From NCBI GenBank assembly GCA_015178975.1, contig WHVD01000036.1, positions 658,501 to 722,500 on the forward strand: 64,000 nucleotides of DNA. Reading direction: 5' to 3'. How positions within the stretch are numbered: position 1 is the stretch's first letter; each line of letters opens with the position of its first letter. The translations under genes were made by a program, and so were the position numbers. Shown piece by piece: positions 23,107 to 34,490 of the stretch. Source of the stretch: Hysterangium stoloniferum (taxonomy: Eukaryota > Basidiomycota > Agaricomycetes > Hysterangiales > Hysterangiaceae). The notes under the pieces were generated by a model. That model saw nothing but the letters and a program-made list of their open reading frames with translations, was not told the origin of the DNA and did no database searches.

Positions 23107-24536
23107 TGTTAAGAACTGAAAACTGACTAATGTCAGTAGGCTGACAGGGACCGATCAGAAGGACTTGGCTTCAGCTTATATGCTGCACCCTCACAAATAG
23201 CTGTTGGGTGTCCTTAGATTTCAGACAGGTGAAGACTAATCCTAATGAGTACCTCTCGGCAAGTTACCGATCAGGACCAAAGGATAAGTCAAGTGTCAGG
23301 CCAAGGGGTCGGGGATTGAGAGTGGGCAAGCGCACATGAAGGCGGATAGTGGGATATTTAGTATAGGACTTCTAGAGATGTATGTAAGAGGGTATTCTGA
23401 GTCAATATTCTGATTGCCTAGTAACTACAACTAAAGTGGGTTCATATTCAAGTATTCAGCATCTAGAAAATATTAACTAGGAGAAGAGTGGAAAACATTA
23501 TTGACAAATAAGCTTGACTAGGAATGGGAAGGTTACGATAAGTTTGGAGGCAATGAAATAACTGAGAGTGGGATTACGAGAAAAGGAAATAGTCTGAGGG
23601 TTACGAGTATACATATGTATATAGGCATATGTGAAACATAGACTAGAACAGATCATCATAATAAAAGGGGACGTAGCAGAGTTTAACCAGGGAGGGTGTT
23701 TATAATTACTATAATCTCAAATATTTACTAATAAAAGTCTTATTTTTACAAAACTCCATCTTTAAATAGTGATATCTATTCTGAAACAATTATATCATCA
23801 AAAAACAACCATCAGAAATAGTTCTCCATATTACATCTTATACAACCCATAGTTATTTAACAAATTCTATTGTATATAATTTCCTTCCTTTTACAGATGT
23901 CTACTAATACTTTTATTAGTACTTTGCCTTTTAAAAGCTGTAATGTAGTAATTTCCTAGTAAAATATATGAGATGTCATTGGAAATTTTTCATCCTATGG
24001 CCTTCTTTATTAAGTGAAATTACCTATATATTCTGGGTATGTTGAATCAAGTAGAAATCTGTTCAGATTGACAGATCCATTCCGAAGTAATACATATGTA
24101 TTTAGAGGTGCCAATGATATACATATGCATGGAATGGACTATCTAAAGGTATCTACTTTTTAAAAGTATTAGTGTTTCAAACTACTAATTTTTTTATTGT
24201 CTACTCGTGTCCAGAAAGATTCTTTAGTTTGTAATGTATGAGAGAGTTTAAAACTTTTTGAAAGTTTTAAAAACCAAACTATGTTTGAATCACATCCCAG
24301 ATGTTTAAATGACCTTTAGAGTATATTAGAATTTGGTATACTTAATAGTTTTCAGATATCCTCCCAGATAGTACGCGTATATTTTGATGGGGCATAAATG
24401 GAGTTTGATTGCCATGAAAGCATATGTCAGCATCGGGTGACTGACGGTTTCCAATGTGATGACTTGAGCGATAACTTGAAACGTCGATAGGTGGCAATAA
24501 CCTCAGGGACCGTCAGGTTGCGACACAGTCGTAACA
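23107..24536 (-). mobile_element. 5' LTR of element 1, with insertion
   Basis: Begins TGTTAAG at 23107, directly outside the Gag leader, and ends in gtcgtaaca at 24536. Its left part shares a ggcttcagcttatatgctgc block with the LTRs at 31203 and 31843, and its right end matches the 3' LTR remnant at 15683-15826. A 0.67-kb AT-rich segment (23697-24365) related to 40601-41234 appears to be inserted in it. The true LTR is therefore about 0.75 kb. Confidence 0.65.
23697..24365 (+). repeat. AT-rich dispersed repeat, copy 1
   Basis: About 85 percent similar by eye to the reverse complement of 40601-41234. It begins with TGTTTATAATTAC and ends near gatatcctccc. No coding frame. It could be an LTR or a non-autonomous element; the exact ends and target duplication are unresolved. 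Confidence 0.55.
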
Positions 24537-24790
24537 TCTTGTCTGTCTGCATGCTCGATTCTCGGAACTTCCATGGGAACTCTGGAATCTACATCTTCCT
24601 GTATGCATTCTGTCAGCTTGAAATATGGACACCTGAATGAGTGTATGAAGGTGCAGCCCATAAGCTGTAGCCAAGTACATCTCATCAGTATCACACCCAC
24701 TTCTGGTAATTATTCTGATACCACACTCCCTTGTACTAATATCCCCAGAAACTCCCCTGGACTTATTACCTGGGGACTCCATGGGACATT
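24537..24790 (-). mobile_element. LTR fragment in reverse orientation
   Basis: Contains the reverse complement of the ggcttcagcttataggctg-type block found in the other LTRs of this window (here ggtgcagcccataagctgta). Both ends are indistinct. Confidence 0.4.
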
Positions 24791-24859
24791 TCTGGGAAAA
24801 GAGGTGTTCGGAATAAATTACCAGAAACCAGGAAATCCGTGGGCCTTTGTTCTGAACTT

Positions 24860-25215
24860 AACACAAACTCAGACCCAATGGCAAACTGACCCCACAAAAA
24901 AGACAGCATCATATAGACAACAACCTCTGTCTTTTGTGTGGAAAACCTGGTCATTGTGTCCCAGAATGCCTAGTAGCAAAAGCCAACTCTGCCAAGGGTC
25001 ATGGAGCCAATACTTCCTCCATGGAATCCCTGTCAAAGGAGAAACTGCCTTCTGATCTAAAAAAAAGGGTAAGCAACCCTCCAGACTCCATGTGGGCTGG
25101 GGTTGTGTTACCTCTCTGCACATTCAAAAGTTCACCTGTCTTAATGCATCTGCTCTTTTGAACTCTGACTCATTATTTGTAAAACTTACTTCTGATATGA
25201 CCTCAAACTCTGTTT
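24860..25215 (+). pseudogene. Ty3/gypsy Gag zinc-knuckle fragment
   Basis: Plus-strand frame with the CCHC knuckle CGKPGHCVPECLVAKANSAK and the Lys/Ser-rich tail that precedes the protease in the related elements at 28491 and 38010. It stops just before the protease active site, where a DNA-transposon-like segment begins. Confidence 0.65.
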
Positions 25216-25763
25216 TTTGCATCCAATGCTATACAATATAATTTGTCTACATACTTTTCTAATTTCATCCTCACAAACATGACTCCATCTGAATTATCTT
25301 TACATGGTGCTGATTTTGATGTGAATAGAACCATCCCATTTATATCAATACAAACTTGTATATGAAGTCCAGACTTCTTGAGTTTATATGAATGCATATC
25401 TTCACTCTTCTCACCAATAACACTTGCTCTAATATTATGACTGTCTATCATTAATATTACATGTCTAAAAAATGGAGGATTTTTCTGTGCAGAATGAATG
25501 TGTATATCAATAGTTGAGAACATAGAAATTATCATAGTTGACATCTTTTTATCAAGATCATTACCTTGTCTTTCATAGAATTTTGTAAAAATATAATAAT
25601 AACTACTTTTAGGTATAAAGGCTGATATTTGATTTAAGGAAAAGCCTTGCAGTAGTTGATATAATATTAAAAGTCCTTTCTCCACATTTCTGTAGGGTCC
25701 AGGATAGTCTTGGATGGCAAAGACCATAACAAGGGAGGAAAAGACTGGAATGAAGAACAACAT
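25203..25763 (-). pseudogene. DDE-superfamily transposase fragment
   Basis: A 187-codon minus-strand frame. It contains MIDSHNIRA with a candidate first catalytic Asp, then YKLKKSGLHIQVCIDINGM, then SAPCKDNSDGVMF, then CIALDAKN, where DDE_Tnp_4-type proteins have a second Asp followed by GGY. The order and spacing resemble the Harbinger-like and related endonuclease transposases found in fungi. The last Asp or Glu and the helix-turn-helix N-terminus are not seen, so the copy is partial. The family call is from pattern memory only. Confidence 0.45.
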
Positions 25764-27902
25764 CTTTGATATGACTGATTTTATTGACAGGTTTAATATC
25801 AGACCTGTAGTGCTTGGATGGCTTGATTTAAGGCCATTCCTTATAAAGGAATTTCCATTTTTGGTCCATCAATTTATTAAAATCTTCATTTATAGGAGAC
25901 ATTGATATATAGCATTACTGTGATGTATTAGCCTTATTTTAATACTACCTTCTGAAAAAGGAGTCCAGTGCTCTATCAAAATGTGCAAATACTCAATTCA
26001 CTGCAAGGTAAAATAATTTAAGTATTTGATTTTAATCAGTGGCAGCCTGAATAGACTTAGAACCCCTGAAGTCAAGAGTTTACTTGAATACATGCACCCT
26101 ACTTTACAAAGAAGGTTTTGAAAGCTGCTTTTGCAAGCTGGAGTTTTTCTATGAAAACAACTACTAAAATATGAATAACAATTCACTGATTCCAAAACTA
26201 GATTCGACTTCAATTCTAGCTAGTTTATATATATTTTATACTATTTATCAAACAGTAAAAATATTTATAAACAGTTCAAAAGACTAGATATACATAGAAT
26301 AAAACACTATTTGGCTAATATATGCTTTATTTACACTAACCTACAGGGTCTACTGTGATACTAACTTATCAGGATCTTCATGTAGTCTTAAGGATCTTGC
26401 AAGAATATTCTCAGTATTTATTTATGCTAAAACCTGGGTAGAAATTAGAATATATGTATTCCTAATCTCAATATAACCTAAAATATTTATTACTTTAATT
26501 GATAACTAACAACTCAACTAGAGGTGGATAAGTAATAAAGGATAGCCAGCTACTCAACTCAGAGGTGGCAAAAGGGAACAAGATTGTTTGTCAGAAGCTC
26601 AACTAGAGGTGACTAAGTGTATGTATGTATTTGTCCAACAGTCCAACTAGGAGTGGAATATAACTCCTGATGCAGTGGCACACTGATGTGGCTGATAAAT
26701 GTAGTTAAATTGAGTTATATTTCACAGCTGGAGCAGAGCTCCTTATATACATTTTAGTCTGAGACATTTAAAATTTTCTAGAATTTTATAGAGCATTGTG
26801 GAAGGTTCTAACTATTTTTAAGACACTATAGAATGTTCTTGGCATAATAAAATTTTATAGAATATTCTACAATATTCTATCTACTTGAATATATTATTTC
26901 TAACTGTTCCCTTGGAAGCCACTGGAATGTTCCAGGAGTTTCCGGTTTCTTCTGCAGTAGCATACATAATGACATAATGTCTCTGCATCTGTGCATGTAT
27001 GACATCCGTCATGCTGTGTGACTGTTGCACACCTTTGTGACTGTCATGCGCCCTTGTGACAACTGTCATATTGTGATGATTTTCCCGCACACTGTGTAAT
27101 AAGTGCCAGGTGGCCGGTTTGATATTATTATATAGTTATTATATTTACTTTTAGTTAATTATAAATGTAATATTTTATTATAATAATATATAAATATATA
27201 TTGCCTTGATTATGCATGATTATTTCACATCATATTTTGTTCTTGTCAGAGTTTTGAATGTCATGTGAATATCACGTGATCTCTTGTGTTTAATGCTAGC
27301 GGATGAATTCTATTTTATTAAAACAAAAAAGAATTAAATTTGTATCTAGCTTATATTTGGCTCTAAAAATATGAAATAAATTGAAAACATTCAATTGATA
27401 TCTGAAGAATATGTATACAAAGTTTTGTGAGCAATATAAATACATTTTAATTCAATTTCTCGATTCTCTTTGTTTTTGAAGGGGAAATTAAAGGAAAAAT
27501 CACTAAAATACATAACAATTACATAGTGTACAATACTAGGCTAATTTGGAAATATTTAATTTAATAGAGAATATTGAAAGTTTATATACATTATTTTCTA
27601 AAATACCATTGAGTTATTGTTATTCTACTATATTACATATATATTATATATGGGTATAATGACAATGAAAAATGAATTATTCTGACTTTAAATATCGTAT
27701 GTAGGATATTAGCATATATGTATGTATCACTCCATTCATCAGCCAAATGACCACTTCCTCAATATCACTCCTTATTAAACCCACTGCTTATCACAGTTTT
27801 GTCTCTAACAAAACAATTATTATTACCAGAACTAGGGAACCAAACCCTGACATTCTAAAATATTTTCAAATTGCTATTACAAATCCTAAGAAAAAAACAT
27901 GA
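25764..27902. other. AT-rich repeat block, LTR-like pieces
   Basis: Very AT-rich. Three imperfect copies of ctcaactagaggtg occur at about 26512-26610, and gaatattctac-type runs near 26850. It could hold one or more eroded LTRs and transposon debris, but no boundary is certain. No gene was recognised. Confidence 0.4.
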
Positions 27903-28735
27903 GTGGATTTCCGAGGAAGAGCTGCTTTGGCTCAAAGATTAGGATGCTTTTGTTGAGGAGCTAGAAACCAACTTTGGCCTGTATGACCCAAGCAGAGAAG
28001 CTGAGAACAGTCTCACTAATCTTCATATGAAGGACACACAGCACATCATGGACTATATTGTCCAATTCAATAATCTTGCAGCTCATTGTCAGTGGGGCGA
28101 TCCCGCTCTCCGCCACCAATTCTACACTGGTCTGCCATCCCACCTTAAAGACAAAGTCTTGAAAGAAGAAGATGGCAAGCCAAAAAACTGTCCTGCATGC
28201 ACCTCAAGGCCCAAAACACAGATGCACACTATTGGGAACATTGTGTGGAAGTTGCCTGTGAGACCTCCACAGACAAAGTCAATAAGTCCATGGCCAATAA
28301 AACCAACAACAACAACTCATCAACCAGCAACCAAAAATCCATGGAATCTGACAAGAAGAACAATAAAAAGTCTTCTAACAACAACAACAACAACAAAGGT
28401 CAACAGTCTGGCAAGCAAACCAGAAAACCCAACCTTACAGGCAAGCTTGGACCCAATGGCAAATTGACCCCACAAGAATGATAACATTGTATGGACAATA
28501 ACCTTTGTCTCTTGTGCGGAAAACTCGGTCATCGAGTTGTGGAATGTCCACTGGCAAAAGCAAACTCTGCAAAAGGTCGAACAGCCAAGACTTCCTCCAC
28601 AGAATCCCCATCGAAGGACAAACCGGCTTCTGACTTGAAAAAAGAGGAAGCAACCCCACAGACTCCACACAGGTTGGGGGTTGCCAGTTTACCCGTCTCA
28701 ATGCATCCACTCTTTTGCACTCTGACTAATTTTTT
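27903..28735 (+). pseudogene. Ty3/gypsy Gag, element 2
   Basis: Starts within Gag, without an N-terminal region, at about the EELLWL segment. The capsid-like MKDTQHIMDYIVQFNNLAAH is present at 28027. A +1 frame change near 28190 leads into an Asn/Lys-rich linker with a long Asn run (28370-28395). The CCHC knuckle CGKLGHRVVECP lies at 28511-28555. The copy is closely related to 37454-38156 and more distantly to element 1. Confidence 0.8.
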
Positions 28736-28747
28736 ATTAAACTTAAG

Positions 28748-29432
28748 TCTAATATGATCCCAAAATTTGTTTTTTCAGCACTCATAGATTCTGGCTCGAC
28801 TCATTGTTTTTTAGATACAAATTCATGCAAAATAATCTGTTACCAACTTATCCGATAAATCCGGTCGGCCTCTGACTTGTCTATGGCACAAGCAATTCAG
28901 TTATCACCCAAGCATGTGATTTATCCATCTGTTTCCCATGTGGAACATCCCAGTTGGTCACTTTCTATGTGACCCAGTTAGACTCAAGTTGCTTAGTTTG
29001 TCCTAGGACATAACTGGCTTACCCGCTACAATCCATTGATTGACTGGGTAGCACATTGATTGACTGGGTAGCACATTGATTGACTGGGTAGCACATTGAT
29101 TGACTGGGTAGCACATTGATTGACTGGGTAGCACATTGATTGACTGGGTAGCACATTGATTGACTGGGTAGCACATTGATTGACTGGGTAGCACATTGAT
29201 TGACTGGGTAGCACATTGATTGACTGGGTAGCAAACAGCATAACTTTCCAGACACCCACAGCCTCTGAGAAAACTGTACCTGACACAGCCTCCATGGCAC
29301 CCATGGCCTTCCCAGCACCTGCAGTCTCGAGGACTCCTGTGATCCCTACAGCACCCATGGCTTCCCCAGAACCCCACGGCACCTCCATCTATTTCTCTCA
29401 TTAATGCTGCAGCATTTATTAGGGCTACAAAA
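28748..29432 (+). pseudogene. Ty3/gypsy protease region, element 2
   Basis: The retropepsin motif [13 protein letters not shown] is at about 28775-28815, followed by several frame breaks and [12 protein letters not shown] (about 29000). The codons for LIDWVA then expand into the 20-bp minisatellite at 29035-29233, after which the reading NSITFQ resumes. Element 1 has one copy of this segment, which shows the ancestral state. Confidence 0.8.
29035..29233. repeat. Perfect 20-bp minisatellite, about 10 copies
   Basis: The unit attgattgactgggtagcac is repeated nine times without a single difference, plus a final 19-bp copy. It sits in the coding sequence just after the protease domain. Because 20 is not a multiple of three, successive units shift frame and add stops on the plus strand. 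The antisense strand stays open through the array, giving long artefactual frames. Confidence 0.97.
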
Positions 29433-31197
29433 ATGGATGGGTCCCAGGTGTTCACTATCAATTTGAAAATTGATGAAGCAACCAGTCGTTTCTCAACTCC
29501 AGTACCCACATCTGAGCAAATCACTGATCTAGAGGGCATCCTGGAGAAATATCACAACAAAGCTGACCTGTTTCCGCCCCACAGAGAGTATGACTTAAAA
29601 ATCAACCTCGAAGAAGGTGCTAAGCCACCCCTTGGACATATTTACCTGCTTTCATCCACGGAACCTTCCGCAATCCACGAGAACATTTGTCCATAGGTTT
29701 TATCAGACTCTCTAAGTCTCCTTTTGGAGCACCTGTTCTGTTTGTCAAGAACAAGGATGGATCCCTTAGACTATGTGTTGATTTCAGAGGACTCAATGCT
29801 GTCACAAAAAAGAATAAGTATCCACTCCCACTTATATCTGATCTGCTTGATACTCCATGGAATGCCTGGATTTATACCAAAATAGACCTTAAACATGCTG
29901 ACCATTTGGTCCAGATCTCCATGGGAGACAAATGGAAAACCACTTTCAGAACCCATTATGGGGCCTTTGAGTGGTTGGTGATGCCTTTTGGACTCACCAA
30001 TGCTCTGTCTGTTTTTCAATGTTTTATTAACGATGTTTTCTCCAACATGCTTGATATATGTGTCATTGTTTACTTGGATGACATTTTTATCTACTCTGAG
30101 AACCCAACAGAACATGACAAACAAGTCCATGAAGTTCTCCAGAGTCTCAGACAACATGGTTTATTCATGAATGGTAAAAACTGTACTTTTGACATGGACT
30201 CTGTGGAATACCTGGGTTTCATAATGGGACCCAATGGACTCTGCATGGATGAAACTAAATGTCAGGGGACAATCTCAAGTTTTCTAAATTCATCCCTGAC
30301 CTTCCTTAATATAGTCTCATAAGTCAAGGATAAGAGTACTTTGTTTTTATCACATTTTCAAACTCAGCTGCACCTTTAGTTAGTCACTCACTAGCCGAGG
30401 ATTCCTTAGACTTTTCTCTTCAGATTCCCTCTGCTAGGTAAGTAATAATGTACATTGTATGTATATAATAGATAGGTATAAAACTTACTTCAGATTCCCT
30501 CTGCTAGTGCCCCAACTCAGTCATAGTGCGAGTCAGTGTGGTCTAGAGAGTCACCCTTACACTAAAGTACAAGTCATCAAAGATTGGCCAGAACCCTGAA
30601 AAGTCAAAGATATACAATCGGCTTTGCCAATTTTTACTGACAGTTTATCCATGGATATTCTGACATCATGGCTCCCCTTACCTGTCTTACGTACAAGGAT
30701 ACTCCATGGAATTTTTATCATAAGTGTCAAAAAGCTTTCAATCTTTTAAAAGATTCTTTTTTGTTCAGCTCCTATTCTGTCACATTGGAAACCAGACTTC
30801 CTGCTCACTGTTGAAACAGATGCCTCGGACTATGCACTTGGAGCCATTCTGTCTATCCAGGACTCTGCTGGGAAGTCCACCCTGTGGCTTTTCTGTCCCA
30901 GACTTTTACCAGAGCAGAGCTCAATTACAATGTTCATAATAAGGAACTCTTGGCAATTTTTTCAGCTTTCAAAATGTGGCAACACTGTTTGGAAGGCTTG
31001 GGAACTCCAATTGACATTGTAACAGATCACAAAAACCTGGAATACTTTTCTACTATGGAACTTTTGACCTGCCAGCAGGCCCACTGGTCTGAATACCTGT
31101 CAACTTTCAATATGATTATCTGCTTTTGACCCGGCTGTCTTGGTGGCAAACCCAATGCTTTAACTAGATGATGAGACATCTATCCTAAAGAGGGGAG
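29433..31197 (+). pseudogene. Ty3/gypsy reverse transcriptase and RNase H, element 2
   Basis: 29433-29696 encodes the protease-RT linker (TDLEGILEKYHNKADLFPPH). A frame change at about 29690 leads to RT with [36 protein letters not shown] and the catalytic VIVYLDDIF. At 30260 a 302-bp LTR interrupts it, and the frame resumes at 30567 (VIKDWPEP-like). RNase H follows with VETDASDYALGAILS (about 30805-30850) and FLSQTFTRAELNYNVHNKELLAIFSAF (30884 on, in parts). Several stops and frameshifts are present. It is less deleted than element 1. Confidence 0.85.
30260..30561 (+). mobile_element. Solo LTR, 302 bp, in reverse transcriptase
   Basis: Starts TGTCAGGGG and ends CCCTTACA, flanked by the direct repeat ctaaa (30255-30259 and 30562-30566). 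Removing it restores the RT sequence exactly. It contains two copies of cttcagattccctctgctag about 70 bp apart. No similarity to the other LTRs here, so it is a separate family. Confidence 0.85.
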
Positions 31198-31202
31198 CAA
31201 TG

Positions 31203-31747
31203 TGTTAAGTGCCGTGTCGGGAACTTATTCCAGAACTATCGGAAAGTCACCGGGAAGTCGGGAACTATCGGATAGGGTCAGGACGTCGGCTTCAGCTTAT
31301 ATGCTGCACCTCTACGCAAACGCTCAAAGTCCTTAATTTCAGAAATGAAACTTACAATGGAAGATATGGATATTCAGAGTTCCGAAGAGTTCCGAATATC
31401 GAGCGTACAGAAAGACGGAAGAAGAAATAAGAAACTAAGTCGATATCAGATCTAAGGTAAAGTACAAATTCGTGGAAACTAATATAAGTCTACTCGTTAT
31501 TGTACTACAAACTAAGACCATAATAACACGGAAACGGAAGTGTTCTTAAAACAGAAATACAATAAGACATATTAGGGAGACAATATTCCAAAATGGGAAT
31601 ATAACAAACAAACGAGTGAATACTTGTCAATGGACAAATTTACCAAATGCGGAACAAGGGAAGAATGCAGATGATATGGTAACTATGATGTTCTGTAGTT
31701 GGAGATCAGAAGTTGGATATTGAAACATCTGGGAATGGGTTGTAACA
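31203..31747 (+). mobile_element. Solo LTR 1, 545 bp
   Basis: TGTTAAG...TGTAACA, flanked by caatg on both sides (31198-31202 and 31748-31752). It shares most of its sequence with 31843-32406. It is a solo LTR, presumably left by recombination between two LTRs of one insert. Confidence 0.93.
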
Positions 31748-31842
31748 CAATGACTATGCCACGGTAAACCCGCACAACTTGAAACCCATTTTCACGAATC
31801 AGCAACTTACCACATCAGTCCATGCAACTTTCCTCATACATC

Positions 31843-32406
31843 TGTTAAGTGCCGTGTTGGGAACTTATTCCGGAACTATCGGAAAGTCACCGGGAAGTCG
31901 GAAACTCGTGGATAGGGTCAGGACATCAGCTTCAGCTTATGTGCTGCACCTCTACGCAAACGCTCAATGTCCTTAATTCGGAAGTAAAACTTACAACGGA
32001 AGATATGGATATTTAGAGTTCCAAAGAGTTCTGAATATCGAGCGTGCAGAAAGACGGGAGGAGGAATAAGCAACTAAGTCGATATCAGATCTAAGGTAAA
32101 GTACAAATTTGTGGAAACTAATATAAGTCTACTCGTTATTGTACTACAAACTAAGACCATAATAAGATGGAAACGGAAATGTTCTTAAAACGGAAATACA
32201 ATAAGACATATTAGGGAGACAGTATTCCGAAACGGGAATACAACAAACAAACGAGTGAATACTTGTCAACGGACAAATTACCAAATGCGGAACAAGGAAG
32301 AAATGCGGATGATACGGTAACTATGATGTTCCGTAGTCGGAGATTGGAAGTCGGAAGTCGGAGATCGGAAATCGGATATTGAAACATCCGGGAACGGGTC
32401 GTAACA
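31843..32406 (+). mobile_element. Solo LTR 2, 564 bp
   Basis: TGTTAAG...CGTAACA, flanked by acatc on both sides (31838-31842 and 32407-32411). Same family as 31203-31747 but at an independent site 95 bp downstream. With both LTRs and one target copy of each removed, the pol sequence runs on from the end of RNase H towards integrase. Confidence 0.93.
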
Positions 32407-32411
32407 ACATC

Positions 32412-33990
32412 CCATTGTCTGTGAAATTATCATTATGGATATTGAGAAGTTACATCAAGATATTCTGTTGGCAATTCTGCTAGACCCGATAACTAAAGCA
32501 CACTTTGATAATCCCATGGACCCTCAACCCCAGTGGTCTCTCAACCTGCATGGTTGCATTAGACTTGATGATCGCATCTATGTACTGGACTCAGATGGCC
32601 TCGGCCTCAGGATCCTTCAGTACAAACATGACCATCCACTCTCCGGACATTTCAGGTTCAAGAAGACTCTATCATTAATAAGAAGAGAATATACTTGGCC
32701 CAGACTCTGAGGATTCATTAAGCACTATTGTAAATCTTGCACTACTTGTCCATACTCAAAATCTCAGCGACACAAGCCATACGGCCTTTTGAAACAACTC
32801 CTGGTACTGGAACACCCATGGAATTACATCTCTATGGATTTCATTGAATACCTACTGGACTCTGAAGGCTTTTCCACCATTCTAGTCATTGTTGACAGAT
32901 TCTCAAAACAAGGTATATTCATTCCTACACATGATACAATTACATCTGTGCAGTTAGCGGAACTTTTGATTATCCATGTATTTTCCAAGTACAGTTCATT
33001 CCTACATATGATACAATTATGTCTGTGCAGTTAGTAGAACTTTTTATTATCCATGTATTTTCCAAGCACGGAGTTCCATCCCATGTAACTTCCAATAGAG
33101 GATCAGAGTTCATGTCTCACTTCTTTAGATTTGGGAAATCCTTGGACATGAAATTACATTTCACATCCAGACATCACCCGGAAGGCGATGGACAAACCGA
33201 ACACATCAATCAGACATAGGAACAATACCTCCATGTATATTGCAACTATCAACAAGACAATTGGAAATCCCTGTTACCACTTGCAGAATTTGCTTACAAC
33301 AATCCACCTTCAGCCACTACTGGCATTTCCCCATTTTTTGCAAATAAAGGATATAATCCAAATATTACAGTACATCCAGAATGAAATCTCACCTCTGCCT
33401 GTGCTCAAGAGTTCATCACAGACCTCCATGAGCTCCATGAGGAACTCCAGACCACAATAAAGTCCACCCAAGAGCAATATCAACATTCAGTGGACAAACA
33501 CCAGATCCGGCCACCCAACTTCAAAATTGGCAATCATGTTTTTGTCAAAGCTCAATTCTTCCAGACTACCCATCCATCAAAAAAGCTTGCTGAAAAATAT
33601 TTAGGTCCATTTGAAATAATAGCACAAGTAGGTTCAGTTTCTTGGACCCTATGGCTTCCGGATAGCATGTGCACAGTACACCCAGTATTTCATGTTTCTA
33701 TGTTAGAACCTTGTACTGATAACACTATCCCAGATCGCATGCAATCTCTGCCTCCTCCGGTCATTATTGGCAGAGAACCTGAGTTTGAAATCTCACAAAT
33801 TTTGTATTCAAAAATTGACAAGTGTCAACACACTTGTAAACTGCTTTACTTGGTCAAGTGGGTGGGTTACAAGGGCACTGATGAAGAGACTTCATGGATT
33901 TTGGCCATGGAACTCGGTAGTGCCATGGAAATCATTACTGACTTTCACATAGCTTACCCACTCAAACCTGGACCACTATCTTCTCTCTGA
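32412..33990 (+). pseudogene. Ty3/gypsy integrase and chromodomain, element 2
   Basis: The zinc-binding region begins near HDHPLSGHFRFKKT (about 32630), with CKSCTTCPYSK at about 32735. The core starts with WNYISMDFIEYL (first Asp) and ILVIVDRFSKQG. HVTSNRGSEF has Asn where the second catalytic Asp is expected; HPEGDGQTEHINQT gives the Glu region. A 77-bp direct duplication (32918-33071) breaks the core. The C-terminal part has KYLGPFEIIAQ and VHPVFHVSMLEP, and the chromodomain has LLYLVKWVGYKGTDEETSWI. The pol stop is at 33990. Confidence 0.85.
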
Positions 33991-34120
33991 CCACACTCCA
34001 TGGACCCTGTGTTACGTTTGGACTCATTCTCATTATTCCCTGTTGCCCTATGTATGTCTCTCTTTGCTTTTACAGATTCTAACATATTTTTCAAGTCCTT
34101 AAGCGGATTTTCTGCAGACT

Positions 34121-34490
34121 TTGATTTTTATATTTTCACACTTTACTTTTATTTTCAAAAGTTATGAATTTTTATTATACTTCTCTCAGTCTACATTTAT
34201 GGGACTGTGCTTCTTCCCCACCTCAGCCATCTCCTCAGGAAGCTCTGCTACCTCTGCAGGCACCCCATCCTCATCTGACCCGGCATCCTCAGAACTCCTG
34301 ATCTGCAGCTCTTCATATACATATCCACCGTACTTAGCCAGGAACTTTCAAAATTCCTCACAGAGCCCCCAAAGTTCCCTAGCCACTACCACCTGCACCT
34401 TGTTGCTCTTCCAAAGCAGCTCATTTTGGGCCTCTATGCCCTCAGTGATCCACCCCAAAACCTCATCCAAGCCTGCAAACCAACCCATCA
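34121..34490 (-). pseudogene. Antisense ORF remnant downstream of pol (element 2)
   Basis: On the minus strand, just past the pol stop at 33990, a frame reads through an Asn/Gln/Leu-rich helical segment, then KYGGYVYEELQIRSSED and an acidic tail. It is closely similar to 36840-37198, which lies behind the other plus-strand pol copy. It is cut on its upstream side by the LTR inverted repeat. The position matches the convergent ORF of element 1 (15997-16996), but I cannot show that the sequences are homologous. Confidence 0.5.

Noticed and set aside
29003-29539. Long antisense ORFs with a periodic Cys-Tyr-Pro-Val-Asn-Gln repeat
   Set aside because: They exist only because the 20-bp minisatellite lacks antisense stops; the sense strand is retroelement pol.
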